A stretch of DNA of 7,344 nucleotides from Lysinibacillus sp. GTDB taxonomy: Bacteria > Bacillota > Bacilli > Bacillales_A > Planococcaceae. The translations under genes and the position numbers were made by a program. Position 1 is the first letter of the stretch. Each line of letters opens with the position of its first letter. The notes under the pieces were generated by a model, which was given only the letters and a program-made list of their open reading frames with translations, did not search any database and was not told the origin of the DNA. The stretch lies in the NCBI GenBank assembly GCA_012735355.1, contig JAAYHP010000066.1:1-7344 (forward strand). Reading direction: 5' to 3'. Positions 1-5,510 of the stretch are shown one piece after another.

Positions 1-361
1 CTATATAAGATAATGATTCATTATAAATATTTTCGAGAATGAGTAAATAGTCGGAGTCAAAAAATTGAAGATTGTTCACTTGTGCTTTCGCTTCGAGGTA
101 AATAGCAATAATACTTTGGATTGTAATATAAAAGAAGGCATAAATTGATAAGAATATTAATAAGGATATAATGATGGCGCTTATGATATAAGGTAGTTTT
201 AATCGGTTATGACAAAAATAAACGGCTGGGTATATTAAATAGGCAAAAAATACTGCAAGGGAAATAGGTAGTATAATCCAAAGTAGAATGAAGTATAGAA
301 TTAGTACTAGAAATGGAAGGAATCTTTTATATGAAAATATAGAAAATTTATTAGATTGCAA
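1..361 (-). CDS. AI-2E family transporter (YtvI-like), N-terminal part, cut by window edge
   Basis: An uninterrupted reading frame of 120 codons runs on the minus strand from TTG at 361-359 to the left edge, so the C-terminal part is missing. A ribosome site AGAGGTG (374-368) lies 6 nt upstream of the TTG, which is why I accept this rare start. The protein is strongly hydrophobic: membrane stretches at about residues 14-45 (probably a hairpin, with the sequence PISLAVFFAYLIYPAV at 32-47) and about 58-85, followed by a more polar amphipathic part (EAKAQVNNLQ). The 'P-x(7)-AYLI-x-P' signature and the short loop before the next helix resemble the start of AI-2E/PerM/YtvI transporters, whose members export small molecules or exchange ions; the substrate here cannot be told. 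From memory, B. subtilis also has ytvI near citZ. Here the gene is divergent from citZ. The family assignment rests on pattern memory only. Confidence 0.72.
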   Translation of the reverse strand, partial: MQSNKFSIFSYKRFLPFLVLILYFILLWIILPISLAVFFAYLIYPAVYFCHNRLKLPYIISAIIISLLIFLSIYAFFYITIQSIIAIYLEAKAQVNNLQFFDSDYLLILENIYNESLSYI

Positions 362-384
362 TGAATTCACCTCTATTTTATGTA

Positions 385-390
385 ATTATA
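385..390 (-). promoter_or_regulatory. Possible -10 element for the divergent membrane-protein gene
   Basis: A perfect TATAAT lies on the minus strand at 390-385, about 24 nt upstream of the TTG start and just upstream of its ribosome site. No good -35 hexamer is seen 16-18 bp further upstream (GAATAT at a 17-bp spacing), so this is a weak candidate in very AT-rich DNA. Confidence 0.3.
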
Positions 391-421
391 ATCTCGTTAT
401 TGAATAAATATTCTCGTTTAT
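388..421. repeat. Two imperfect direct repeats (TCTCGTT core), possible operator
   Basis: ATAATCTCGTTAT (388-400) and ATATTCTCGTTTAT (408-421) share the core TCTCGTT with a 20-bp offset, about two helical turns. The first copy is also a short dyad, ATAA-N5-TTAT. They lie between the two divergent genes, upstream of the citZ promoter. In B. subtilis the LysR-type regulator CcpC binds ATAA/TTAT-type dyads upstream of citZ; whether these repeats serve that role is inference. A second small dyad, TTAT-TGC-ATAA (431-441), is centred about 70 bp upstream of the predicted citZ transcript start. Confidence 0.3.
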
Positions 422-470
422 GTAAGTATTTTATTGCATAAACTATTTTTTTTTTATTTTTGAAAAATTA

Positions 471-499
471 TTCACAAAGCCGTCAAAATTTATTATAAT
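471..499 (+). promoter_or_regulatory. SigA-type promoter of citZ
   Basis: The -35 is TTCACA (471-476, five of six matches to TTGACA), the spacer is exactly 17 bp, and the -10 is a perfect TATAAT (494-499). The predicted start of transcription is near 506, giving a leader of about 110 nt. A T10 run (446-455) and the following A/T tract just upstream of the -35 could act as an UP element for the RNA polymerase alpha subunit. Confidence 0.75.
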
Positions 500-505
500 A
501 GGCAT

Positions 506-519
506 TGTAAGCGATTTAA
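506..519 (+). promoter_or_regulatory. Catabolite-responsive element (cre) at the citZ transcript start
   Basis: TGTAAGCGATTTAA matches the CcpA consensus TGWAANCGNTNWCA at every specified position but one (A instead of C at position 13). It covers about +1 to +14 of the predicted citZ transcript, a position where bound CcpA would block initiation. CcpA repression of citZ is established in B. subtilis, so the site fits its neighbour. A weaker cre-like sequence with two mismatches, AGAAAGCACTTACA, lies at 566-579. Confidence 0.65.
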
Positions 520-549
520 TAATAGGTTCATAATGAGTAGTCACTATCA

Positions 550-577
550 TAAGTGCCATAGAAAAAGAAAGCACTTA
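550..577 (+). promoter_or_regulatory. Stem-loop in the citZ 5' leader
   Basis: TAAGTGC (550-556) and GCACTTA (571-577) form a perfect 7-bp stem with a 14-nt purine-rich loop. The stem ends about 24 nt upstream of the ribosome site. There is no T-run after it, so it is not a terminator. In B. subtilis, aconitase has been reported to bind the citZ leader RNA and lower its stability; this hairpin is a candidate for such a site, but its loop is larger than a classical iron-responsive element, so the link is inference. Confidence 0.45.
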
Positions 578-616
578 CACGCTATTAAAAAATTAAAAGA
601 GAGGGAGCGATTTTTT

Positions 617-1732
617 ATGACAGCAACTCGTGGTTTAGAAGGTATTGTAGCCGCTGAGTCAAAAATCAGTTCAATCATCGATGACACACTTACATATGTT
701 GGTTATGACATCGATGAATTGGCTGAAAATGCTTCTTTTGAAGAAGTAGTTTATCTTTTATGGCATACTCGCCTACCAAATAAAGAAGAGTTAGAAGAGC
801 TTAAAAAACAATTAGCTGAAAATGCAGAAATTCCTCAACAAATTATCGATACATTTAAAGCAATGCCATTAGACCAAGTTCACCCAATGGCTGCATTACG
901 TACAGCTGTTTCTTTATTAGCTGCTTACGATGAAGAAGCGGACGTAATGAGTGAGGAAGCGAACTATCGTAAAGCAATTCGCCTACAAGCAAAAATTTCA
1001 ACAATTGTTACTGCATTCTCTCGTATCCGTAAAGGTTTAGAGCCAGTAGCTCCAAAACCAGAGTTAGGATATGCAGCAAACTTCTTATATATGTTACATG
1101 GCAAAGAGCCAGATCCAATTGAAATTGAAGCATTCGACAAAGCTTTAGTATTGCATGCAGACCACGAATTAAACGCATCTACATTCACAGCTCGCGTATG
1201 TGTTGCAACACTTTCTGATGTATATTCAGGTATTACTGCTGCAATCGGCGCATTAAAAGGACCACTTCACGGTGGAGCTAACGAGCAAGTAATGAAAATG
1301 TTAACTGAAATTGGTTCAATTGAAAATGTAGAACCATATATTATGAATAAATTAAATAATAAAGAAAAAATCATGGGATTCGGTCATCGCGTATACCGAA
1401 AAGGGGACCCACGTGCGAAACACTTACGTGTAATGAGTGAAAAATTAACAAAATTAACTGGTAAACCAGAATTATATGATATGTCAGTGAAAATTCATGA
1501 TATCGTAGTAGGTCAGAAAGGTCTTCCAGCGAACGTAGATTTCTTCTCTGCATCTGTATACGATTCACTTGACATTGAACATGACCTATTCACACCAATC
1601 TTTGCGGTTTCTCGTACTTCAGGTTGGTTAGCACACATTCTAGAACAATATTCAAATAACCGCTTAATTCGTCCTCGTGCAGAATATGTTGGACCGCAAC
1701 GTCAAAAATATGTTCCTATCGAAGAAAGATAA
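617..1732 (+). CDS. citZ: Citrate synthase (TCA cycle)
   Basis: A 371-residue cytoplasmic enzyme that condenses acetyl-CoA with oxaloacetate to give citrate, the entry step of the TCA cycle. B. subtilis CitZ has about the same length, and the start MTATRGLEG and end VPIEER agree with it as I remember it. The catalytic residues are visible: H218 in GPLHGGAN, H257 in MGFGHRVY and D308 in NVDFFSASVY, with citrate-binding H183 (HADHELNAS) and R333 (VSRTSGW). The ATG at 617 is chosen because it follows a ribosome site (GAGGGAG, 601-607) by 9 nt and gives the family N-terminus. The frame is open further up to an ATG at 533, but that would add 28 basic, His-rich residues foreign to the family. Expression is probably glucose-repressed through the cre at the promoter. 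icd follows after 102 nt. Confidence 0.98.
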   Translation: MTATRGLEGIVAAESKISSIIDDTLTYVGYDIDELAENASFEEVVYLLWHTRLPNKEELEELKKQLAENAEIPQQIIDTFKAMPLDQVHPMAALRTAVSLLAAYDEEADVMSEEANYRKAIRLQAKISTIVTAFSRIRKGLEPVAPKPELGYAANFLYMLHGKEPDPIEIEAFDKALVLHADHELNASTFTARVCVATLSDVYSGITAAIGALKGPLHGGANEQVMKMLTEIGSIENVEPYIMNKLNNKEKIMGFGHRVYRKGDPRAKHLRVMSEKLTKLTGKPELYDMSVKIHDIVVGQKGLPANVDFFSASVYDSLDIEHDLFTPIFAVSRTSGWLAHILEQYSNNRLIRPRAEYVGPQRQKYVPIEER

Positions 1733-1763
1733 TTTCTAAAAGTAAAAAGATAATTTTTAGAAA
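1733..1763 (+). repeat. AT-rich inverted repeat with a 21-bp near-duplication after citZ
   Basis: TTTCTAAAA (1733-1741) and TTTTAGAAA (1755-1763) form a perfect 9-bp inverted repeat with a 13-nt loop directly after the citZ stop. The same stretch shows a direct repeat with a 21-bp offset: AAAGATAATTTCTA (1725-1738) and AAAGATAATTTTTA (1746-1759). Because 21 is a multiple of three, the second copy carries another TAA in the citZ frame, which suggests a small tandem duplication over the stop codon. No T-tract follows, so this is not a clear terminator. Confidence 0.45.
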
Positions 1764-1766
1764 ATA

Positions 1767-1775
1767 TGGTAAAAT
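1767..1775 (+). promoter_or_regulatory. Possible extended -10 promoter for icd
   Basis: TG at 1767-1768, one base, then TAAAAT (1770-1775) form an extended -10 element (TGnTAAAAT). The -35 region is poor (AAGATA at a 17-bp spacing). The start would lie near 1782, inside the left arm of the next hairpin. A separate icd promoter is known in B. subtilis, so an icd promoter here is plausible but unproven. Confidence 0.35.
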
Positions 1776-1778
1776 ACA

Positions 1779-1808
1779 CTAGGACTGTGATAAGCGACAC
1801 AGTCCTAG
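1779..1808 (+). promoter_or_regulatory. Strong hairpin between citZ and icd (processing or stability element)
   Basis: CTAGGACTGTG (1779-1789) and CACAGTCCTAG (1798-1808) form a perfect 11-bp stem with the 8-nt loop ATAAGCGA. It ends 12 nt before the icd ribosome site. What follows is ACTTATGAAT with no T-run, so it does not look like an intrinsic terminator. It could protect the 3' end of citZ mRNA or the 5' end of an icd transcript, or limit read-through. Confidence 0.65.
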
Positions 1809-1834
1809 ACTTATGAATATAGGAGGCAACATTC

Positions 1835-3100
1835 ATGACTAATGGTAAAATTGTAGTAGAAAATGGTGTACTTAAAGTACCGAATAACCCTGTTATTCCT
1901 TTCATTGAAGGTGACGGAACTGGTCCGGACATTTGGGCTGCTGCTTCTCGAGTAATCGATGCAGCTGTTGAGAAAGCTTATAAAGGTGAAAGAAAAATTC
2001 AATGGTTAGAAGTATTAGCTGGTGAAAAAGCATTCAACGAAACTGGAGAATGGCTACCACAAGATACTTTAGATAAAATCAACGAATATTTAATCGCAAT
2101 TAAAGGACCTCTTACTACTCCTATCGGTGGCGGTATTCGCTCACTTAACGTAGCATTACGTCAAGAACTTGACCTATATGTATGTCTACGTCCTGTACGT
2201 CACTTTGAAGGTGTACCATCTCCTGTAAAACATCCTGAACACGTTGATATGGTAATCTTCCGTGAAAACACAGAAGATATTTATGCGGGTATTGAATATC
2301 CAGCTCAATCAGAAGAAGCGAAAAAATTAATCAATTTCTTAAAAGAAGAGTTCGGTGTTAACAAAATCCGCTTCCCTGAAACTTCAGGTATCGGTATTAA
2401 ACCAGTTTCACAAGAAGGAACTGAACGTTTAGTACGTGCTGCTATTGAATATGCTATCCGTGAAGGTCGTAAGTCTGTAACTCTAGTACACAAAGGTAAC
2501 ATCATGAAATTCACTGAAGGTGCATTCAAAAAATGGGGTTACGAATTAGCTGAACGTGAATTTGCAGATAAAGTATTCACTTGGGATCAATACGATCGCA
2601 TTAAAGAAGAAAAAGGTGTTGAAGCTGCGAACCAAGCACAAGCTGAAGCGGAAGCAGCAGGTAAAATCATCGTGAAAGATGTAATCGCTGATATCTTCTT
2701 ACAACAAATTTTAACTCGTCCAAAAGAATTCGATGTAGTAGCAACTATGAACTTAAACGGTGACTACATTTCTGACGCATTAGCTGCTCAAGTTGGTGGT
2801 ATCGGTATCGCTCCTGGTGCTAACATCAACTATGTAACAGGACATGCAATCTTTGAAGCAACTCATGGTACAGCTCCGAAATATGCAGGTCTTGACAAAG
2901 TAAACCCATCCTCTGTATTACTTTCAGGTGTGTTAATGCTTGAACATATGGGATGGAGAGAAGCTGCTGACTTAATTACGAAGTCAATTGAAAAAACAAT
3001 TGCTTCTAAAGTAGTTACTTACGACTTTGCTCGTCTAATGGATGGTGCAAAAGAAGTTAAATGTTCTGAATTCGCAGATGAGTTAATTAAAAACCTTTAA
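1835..3100 (+). CDS. icd: NADP-dependent isocitrate dehydrogenase
   Basis: A 421-residue cytoplasmic enzyme that oxidises and decarboxylates isocitrate to 2-oxoglutarate with NADP. It is close in length to B. subtilis Icd (423). The isocitrate site is complete: S103 and N105 in [11 protein letters not shown]109, R119 (CLRP), R143 (FREN), Y150 and K220 (HKGNIMK), with metal-binding aspartates D310 and D314 in [13 protein letters not shown] rather than NAD use is indicated by K349 and Y350 in HGTAPKY together with Y396 and R400 near the C-terminus. Residues 252-280 ([20 protein letters not shown]) are charged and alanine-rich, corresponding to the insert typical of Bacillus-type enzymes. The start is fixed by AGGAGG (1821-1826), 8 nt before the ATG. 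It lies between citZ and mdh, and a terminator follows, so icd and mdh are probably only partly co-transcribed. Confidence 0.97.
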   Translation: MTNGKIVVENGVLKVPNNPVIPFIEGDGTGPDIWAAASRVIDAAVEKAYKGERKIQWLEVLAGEKAFNETGEWLPQDTLDKINEYLIAIKGPLTTPIGGGIRSLNVALRQELDLYVCLRPVRHFEGVPSPVKHPEHVDMVIFRENTEDIYAGIEYPAQSEEAKKLINFLKEEFGVNKIRFPETSGIGIKPVSQEGTERLVRAAIEYAIREGRKSVTLVHKGNIMKFTEGAFKKWGYELAEREFADKVFTWDQYDRIKEEKGVEAANQAQAEAEAAGKIIVKDVIADIFLQQILTRPKEFDVVATMNLNGDYISDALAAQVGGIGIAPGANINYVTGHAIFEATHGTAPKYAGLDKVNPSSVLLSGVLMLEHMGWREAADLITKSIEKTIASKVVTYDFARLMDGAKEVKCSEFADELIKNL

Positions 3101-3138
3101 TCATTGAATGTGAAAATATAAACATACAAAAAAGGATT

Positions 3139-3168
3139 TTTACAAATTTTGTAGAATTCTATTATAGG
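3139..3168 (+). promoter_or_regulatory. Possible mdh promoter enclosing a palindrome
   Basis: TTTACA (3139-3144, five of six) is followed after 18 bp by TATAGG (3163-3168, four of six); an alternative -10, TATTAT (3160-3165), has a short 15-bp spacing. Between them lies the perfect palindrome TACAAA-T-TTTGTA (3141-3153), a position suited to a repressor. The transcript would start near 3175, just before the hairpin at 3178. This is a weak candidate. Confidence 0.3.
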
Positions 3169-3177
3169 CTTAATTTT

Positions 3178-3213
3178 GGGCCGTCTCACTTTTTGGGACG
3201 ACCCTTTTTCTTT
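3178..3213 (+). terminator. Rho-independent terminator after icd
   Basis: GGGCCGTCTC (3178-3187) pairs with GGGACGACCC (3195-3204) over 10 positions with one C-A mismatch and one T-G wobble. The loop is ACTTTTT and the tract TTTTTCTTT (3205-3213) follows. It lies 78 nt beyond the icd stop and 29 nt before mdh, so it should end most citZ-icd transcripts and leave mdh on read-through or on its own promoter. Confidence 0.85.
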
Positions 3214-3242
3214 ACAAAATTTAAACAGATGGGGTGTTTTAA

Positions 3243-4181
3243 ATGACGTTAAAGAGAAAAAAAATTTCAGTAATCGGTGCAGGATTTACAGGGGCAACAA
3301 CAGCTTTTATGTTGGCGCAAAAGGAATTAGGAGACATTGTGTTAGTTGATATTCCTGAAGCGGAAAATCCAACAAAGGGGAAAGCTTTAGACATGTGGGA
3401 AGCTGCACCGGTACAAGGTTATGATTCCTATGTAAAAGGGACTTCAAACTACGAAGATACTGCCAATTCTGATTTAGTTATTATTACTGCAGGAGTAGCT
3501 CGCAAACCAGGGATGAGCCGGGATGATTTAGTGCAAATCAATCAAAATGTCATGAAGTCTGTAACGAAAGAAATTATTAAATATTCTCCTGATACAACCA
3601 TTATTGTATTAACAAATCCGGTAGATGCCATGACATATGTTGTATATAAAGAATCAGGCCTTCCTAAAAATAAAGTAATGGGGCAATCAGGAATTCTTGA
3701 TACCGCCCGATTCCGTGCCTTTGTTGCGGAAGAATTAAACGTATCAGTGAAAGATGTAACTGGATTTGTTTTAGGTGGACATGGAGATACAATGGTACCT
3801 CTTACACGTTACAGTTTTGTAGGTGGAATCCCTCTTGAAACGTTAATTCCAAAAGAACGATTAGATGCGATAGTTGAACGAACTCGCGGTGGCGGGGGAG
3901 AAATTGTCAACTTATTAGGCAACGGATCCGCTTATTATGCTCCATCCGCTGCATTAGTAGAAATGGCAGAAGCAATTTTAAAAGATCAACGACGCATATT
4001 ACCGGCAGTTGCTTATTTAGAAGGGGAATATGGCTTTGATGACATTTATTTAGGTGTTCCGACATTGCTAGGAGCAAATGGTGTAGAGAAAATTTTTGAA
4101 TTGGAATTAACGGAAGAAGAAAAAGAAATGCTAAATAAATCCGCACAATCTGTAATAAGTGTAATGGGCGCGTTAGTTTAG
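3243..4181 (+). CDS. mdh: Malate dehydrogenase (NAD)
   Basis: A 312-residue cytoplasmic enzyme, the same length as B. subtilis Mdh, that oxidises malate to oxaloacetate with NAD and so supplies the citrate synthase encoded upstream. It belongs to the LDH-like group of malate dehydrogenases. Visible sites are the Rossmann motif GAGFTG (12-17), D36 at the end of the second strand (prefers NAD), R87 and R93 in ARKPGMSR (R87 is the position that separates malate from lactate dehydrogenases), R156 in ILDTARF, and the proton relay D153 with H180 ([10 protein letters not shown]). The ATG follows GGGGTG (3231-3236) at 6 nt. Its codon use looks less biased than that of citZ and icd, with more GGG and CCG, consistent with lower expression. 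No clear terminator follows, so read-through into the next gene is possible. Confidence 0.97.
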   Translation: MTLKRKKISVIGAGFTGATTAFMLAQKELGDIVLVDIPEAENPTKGKALDMWEAAPVQGYDSYVKGTSNYEDTANSDLVIITAGVARKPGMSRDDLVQINQNVMKSVTKEIIKYSPDTTIIVLTNPVDAMTYVVYKESGLPKNKVMGQSGILDTARFRAFVAEELNVSVKDVTGFVLGGHGDTMVPLTRYSFVGGIPLETLIPKERLDAIVERTRGGGGEIVNLLGNGSAYYAPSAALVEMAEAILKDQRRILPAVAYLEGEYGFDDIYLGVPTLLGANGVEKIFELELTEEEKEMLNKSAQSVISVMGALV

Positions 4182-4237
4182 ATAGATGCAAGTCTCTTTT
4201 ATGAAAAACCCTAATTAGTTATCTTAATTTTCAAACA

Positions 4238-4266
4238 TTGTTATTTTCAAAAAAAATTGATACTAT
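4238..4266 (+). promoter_or_regulatory. Possible SigA promoter of the maoC-like-phoP-phoR unit
   Basis: TTGTTA (4238-4243, four of six) is followed after exactly 17 bp by TACTAT (4261-4266, four of six with the key T-A----A-T positions kept). The transcript would start near 4273, giving a leader of about 28 nt. Three loose TT-A--A-like hexamers lie 11 bp apart at 4219, 4230 and 4241, a faint hint of PhoP autoregulation. Confidence 0.45.
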
Positions 4267-4300
4267 GAAGTTAATGTAAATATTAGGGGGAATTATTCGA

Positions 4301-4738
4301 TTGCTAAAACGAACACGAACCAAGATGGGGAAAAAGATAGATGAAATCACTATCGGTGAAAGGATTCATTTAATTGAAACCATCGAGGATAAAGACTTGC
4401 TCTTATATTTAGGTTTAACTAACGACAATAACCCGTTGTATATACAGCACGATTATGCCCAAAGCACACCTTTTAAGAAGCCAATCGTACCAGCAATTTT
4501 GTTGAATGGTATTGTTACGAGTGCGATATCAAAGCACTTACCTGGCCCGGGTTCGCATATTCGTGAACAAAATATAATATATTTAGAACCAGTATACCAT
4601 TATGAAACAATCGAAGTATTGCTTGAAGTACAACATGTTGATTTGAATCAAAATCTTGTAGATATACAAGTGCAAGCAATCAATAAACAACATCGACAAG
4701 TAATGGAAGGTATGTTGAAAGTTTTACCTCCAGTATAA
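4301..4738 (+). CDS. MaoC-like hot-dog domain protein without the usual catalytic His
   Basis: A 145-residue protein with the signature of MaoC-type (R)-specific enoyl-CoA hydratases: YLGLTNDNNPLYIQHDYA (36-53), then PFKKPIVPAILLNGIVTSAISKHLPGPGSHI, which should form the long hot-dog helix and next strand. In active hydratases such as PhaJ the motif is D-x-N-P-x-H. Here D42, N44 and P45 are kept, but the histidine position is Y47; H50 is nearby. It may therefore have a changed activity or a binding role, and I do not assign a substrate. The TTG start is chosen because AGGGGG (4285-4290) lies 10 nt upstream; the alternative ATG at 4325 has no ribosome site. phoP follows after 58 nt. I recall a MaoC-like gene between mdh and phoP in other Bacillales, but cannot check it. 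Confidence 0.8.
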   Translation: MLKRTRTKMGKKIDEITIGERIHLIETIEDKDLLLYLGLTNDNNPLYIQHDYAQSTPFKKPIVPAILLNGIVTSAISKHLPGPGSHIREQNIIYLEPVYHYETIEVLLEVQHVDLNQNLVDIQVQAINKQHRQVMEGMLKVLPPV

Positions 4739-4751
4739 TTGCGTTAATTAC

Positions 4752-4777
4752 TGATTTGAAATGGGGGTTTCAAATCA
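4752..4777 (+). repeat. Perfect 10-bp inverted repeat just upstream of phoP
   Basis: TGATTTGAAA (4752-4761) and TTTCAAATCA (4768-4777) are exact reverse complements around the 6-nt loop TGGGGG. It starts 14 nt after the preceding stop codon and ends 7 nt before the phoP ribosome site (GGAGG, 4785-4789). No T-run follows. It may be an mRNA hairpin that separates expression of phoP from the upstream gene, or a DNA operator. TTGAAA (4756-4761) resembles a -35, but no good -10 lies at the right distance. Confidence 0.6.
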
Positions 4778-4796
4778 TAATGTTGGAGGATATAAT

Positions 4797-5510
4797 ATGA
4801 CAAATAAAACAATTTTAGTTGTAGAAGATGAAGAATCCATTGCTACACTACTTAAGTATAATTTGGAACGGGTTGGGTACGAAGTTTTACTTGCCCACGA
4901 TGGAAAAGAAGGGTTTGATATGGCCCTTGAACATTCTCCAGATCTAATTATACTGGACTTAATGTTACCAACGATGGATGGCATGGAAGTATGCAAAGAA
5001 TTGAGAAGCCAAAAGAAAAACATACCGATTATTATGTTAACGGCTCGTGATGATGAATTTGATAAAGTTTTAGGCTTAGAATTAGGTGCCGACGACTATA
5101 TGACAAAACCTTTTAGCCCGAGGGAAGTAATTGCTCGAGTTAAAGCGGTTTTACGTCGATTTACTTCAGGACCACAAGAACAGGAAGAAAAGGAAAAAAA
5201 CTACTTCCAATTTGGTAAGTTGGAAGTGTATCCTGATCGTTTTGAAGCCTTTTTAGATAAAGTGCCTCTTGAATTTACACCGAAAGAATTTGAGTTGCTT
5301 GTTTATTTATTGGAAAATAAAAATCGTGTCTTAACTCGCGATCAATTGCTAAGTGCTGTTTGGAATTATGATTTCGCGGGAGATACGCGCATTGTCGATG
5401 TTCACATTAGCCATTTGCGCGATAAAATAGAGGAAAATAGCCGAAAACCGAAGTTTATAAAAACAATTCGCGGGATTGGTTATAAGTTTGAGGAGCCTAA
5501 AAACGTATGA
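4797..5510 (+). CDS. phoP: Response regulator PhoP (phosphate starvation)
   Basis: A 237-residue OmpR-family regulator that, when phosphorylated by PhoR, binds PHO boxes and activates phosphate-scavenging genes. The receiver domain (about 4-120) has the acidic pair E10/D11, phospho-acceptor D54 in IILDLMLP, T82 (LTAR) and K104 (MTKPFSPRE). A linker rich in E and K (125-135) leads to the winged-helix DNA-binding domain (about 137-233), with TPKEFELLVYL, VWNYDFAGDTRIVDVHISHLRDKIE and the final TIRGIGYKFEEP. These stretches match B. subtilis PhoP (240 residues, from memory) very closely. The ATG at 4797 is chosen over an in-frame ATG at 4761 because GGAGG (4785-4789) lies 7 nt upstream and MTNKTILVVEDEE is the family start. 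The gene overlaps phoR by ATGA, which implies translational coupling. Confidence 0.96.
   Translation: MTNKTILVVEDEESIATLLKYNLERVGYEVLLAHDGKEGFDMALEHSPDLIILDLMLPTMDGMEVCKELRSQKKNIPIIMLTARDDEFDKVLGLELGADDYMTKPFSPREVIARVKAVLRRFTSGPQEQEEKEKNYFQFGKLEVYPDRFEAFLDKVPLEFTPKEFELLVYLLENKNRVLTRDQLLSAVWNYDFAGDTRIVDVHISHLRDKIEENSRKPKFIKTIRGIGYKFEEPKNV

Noticed and set aside
533..616. In-frame upstream ATG that would extend CitZ by 28 residues
   Set aside because: The added residues are His- and Lys/Arg-rich and not part of the citrate synthase family; the ATG has only a poor ribosome site, while the ATG at 617 has GAGGGAG at 9 nt and the conserved start MTATRGLEG. This part also holds the leader hairpin.
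964..1188. Minus-strand open frames inside citZ, icd, mdh, phoP and phoR
   Set aside because: They lie fully opposite well-identified genes, show no family features or ribosome sites, and are best explained as shadows of the coding strand.
3111..3124. cre-like TGAAAATATAAACA after icd
   Set aside because: It lacks the central CG and has three mismatches to the consensus, within AT-rich DNA.
4205..4232. Possible terminator after mdh (AATTA/TAATT followed by TTTT)
   Set aside because: Only 5 A-T pairs and a short T-run; too weak to call. I therefore leave read-through from mdh open.
4228..4251. Direct repeat TTTTCAAA at 4228 and 4244
   Set aside because: An 8-bp A/T-rich word with a 16-bp offset is expected by chance here and has no clear meaning.
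4761..4796. Upstream in-frame ATG for PhoP adding 12 residues
   Set aside because: It lies within the inverted repeat, has no ribosome site, and the family start follows at 4797 after GGAGG with good spacing.
4791..4796. TATAAT directly before the phoP ATG as a -10 element
   Set aside because: No -35 at a usable distance, and a start there would be inside the coding sequence; it is the spacer between ribosome site and ATG.
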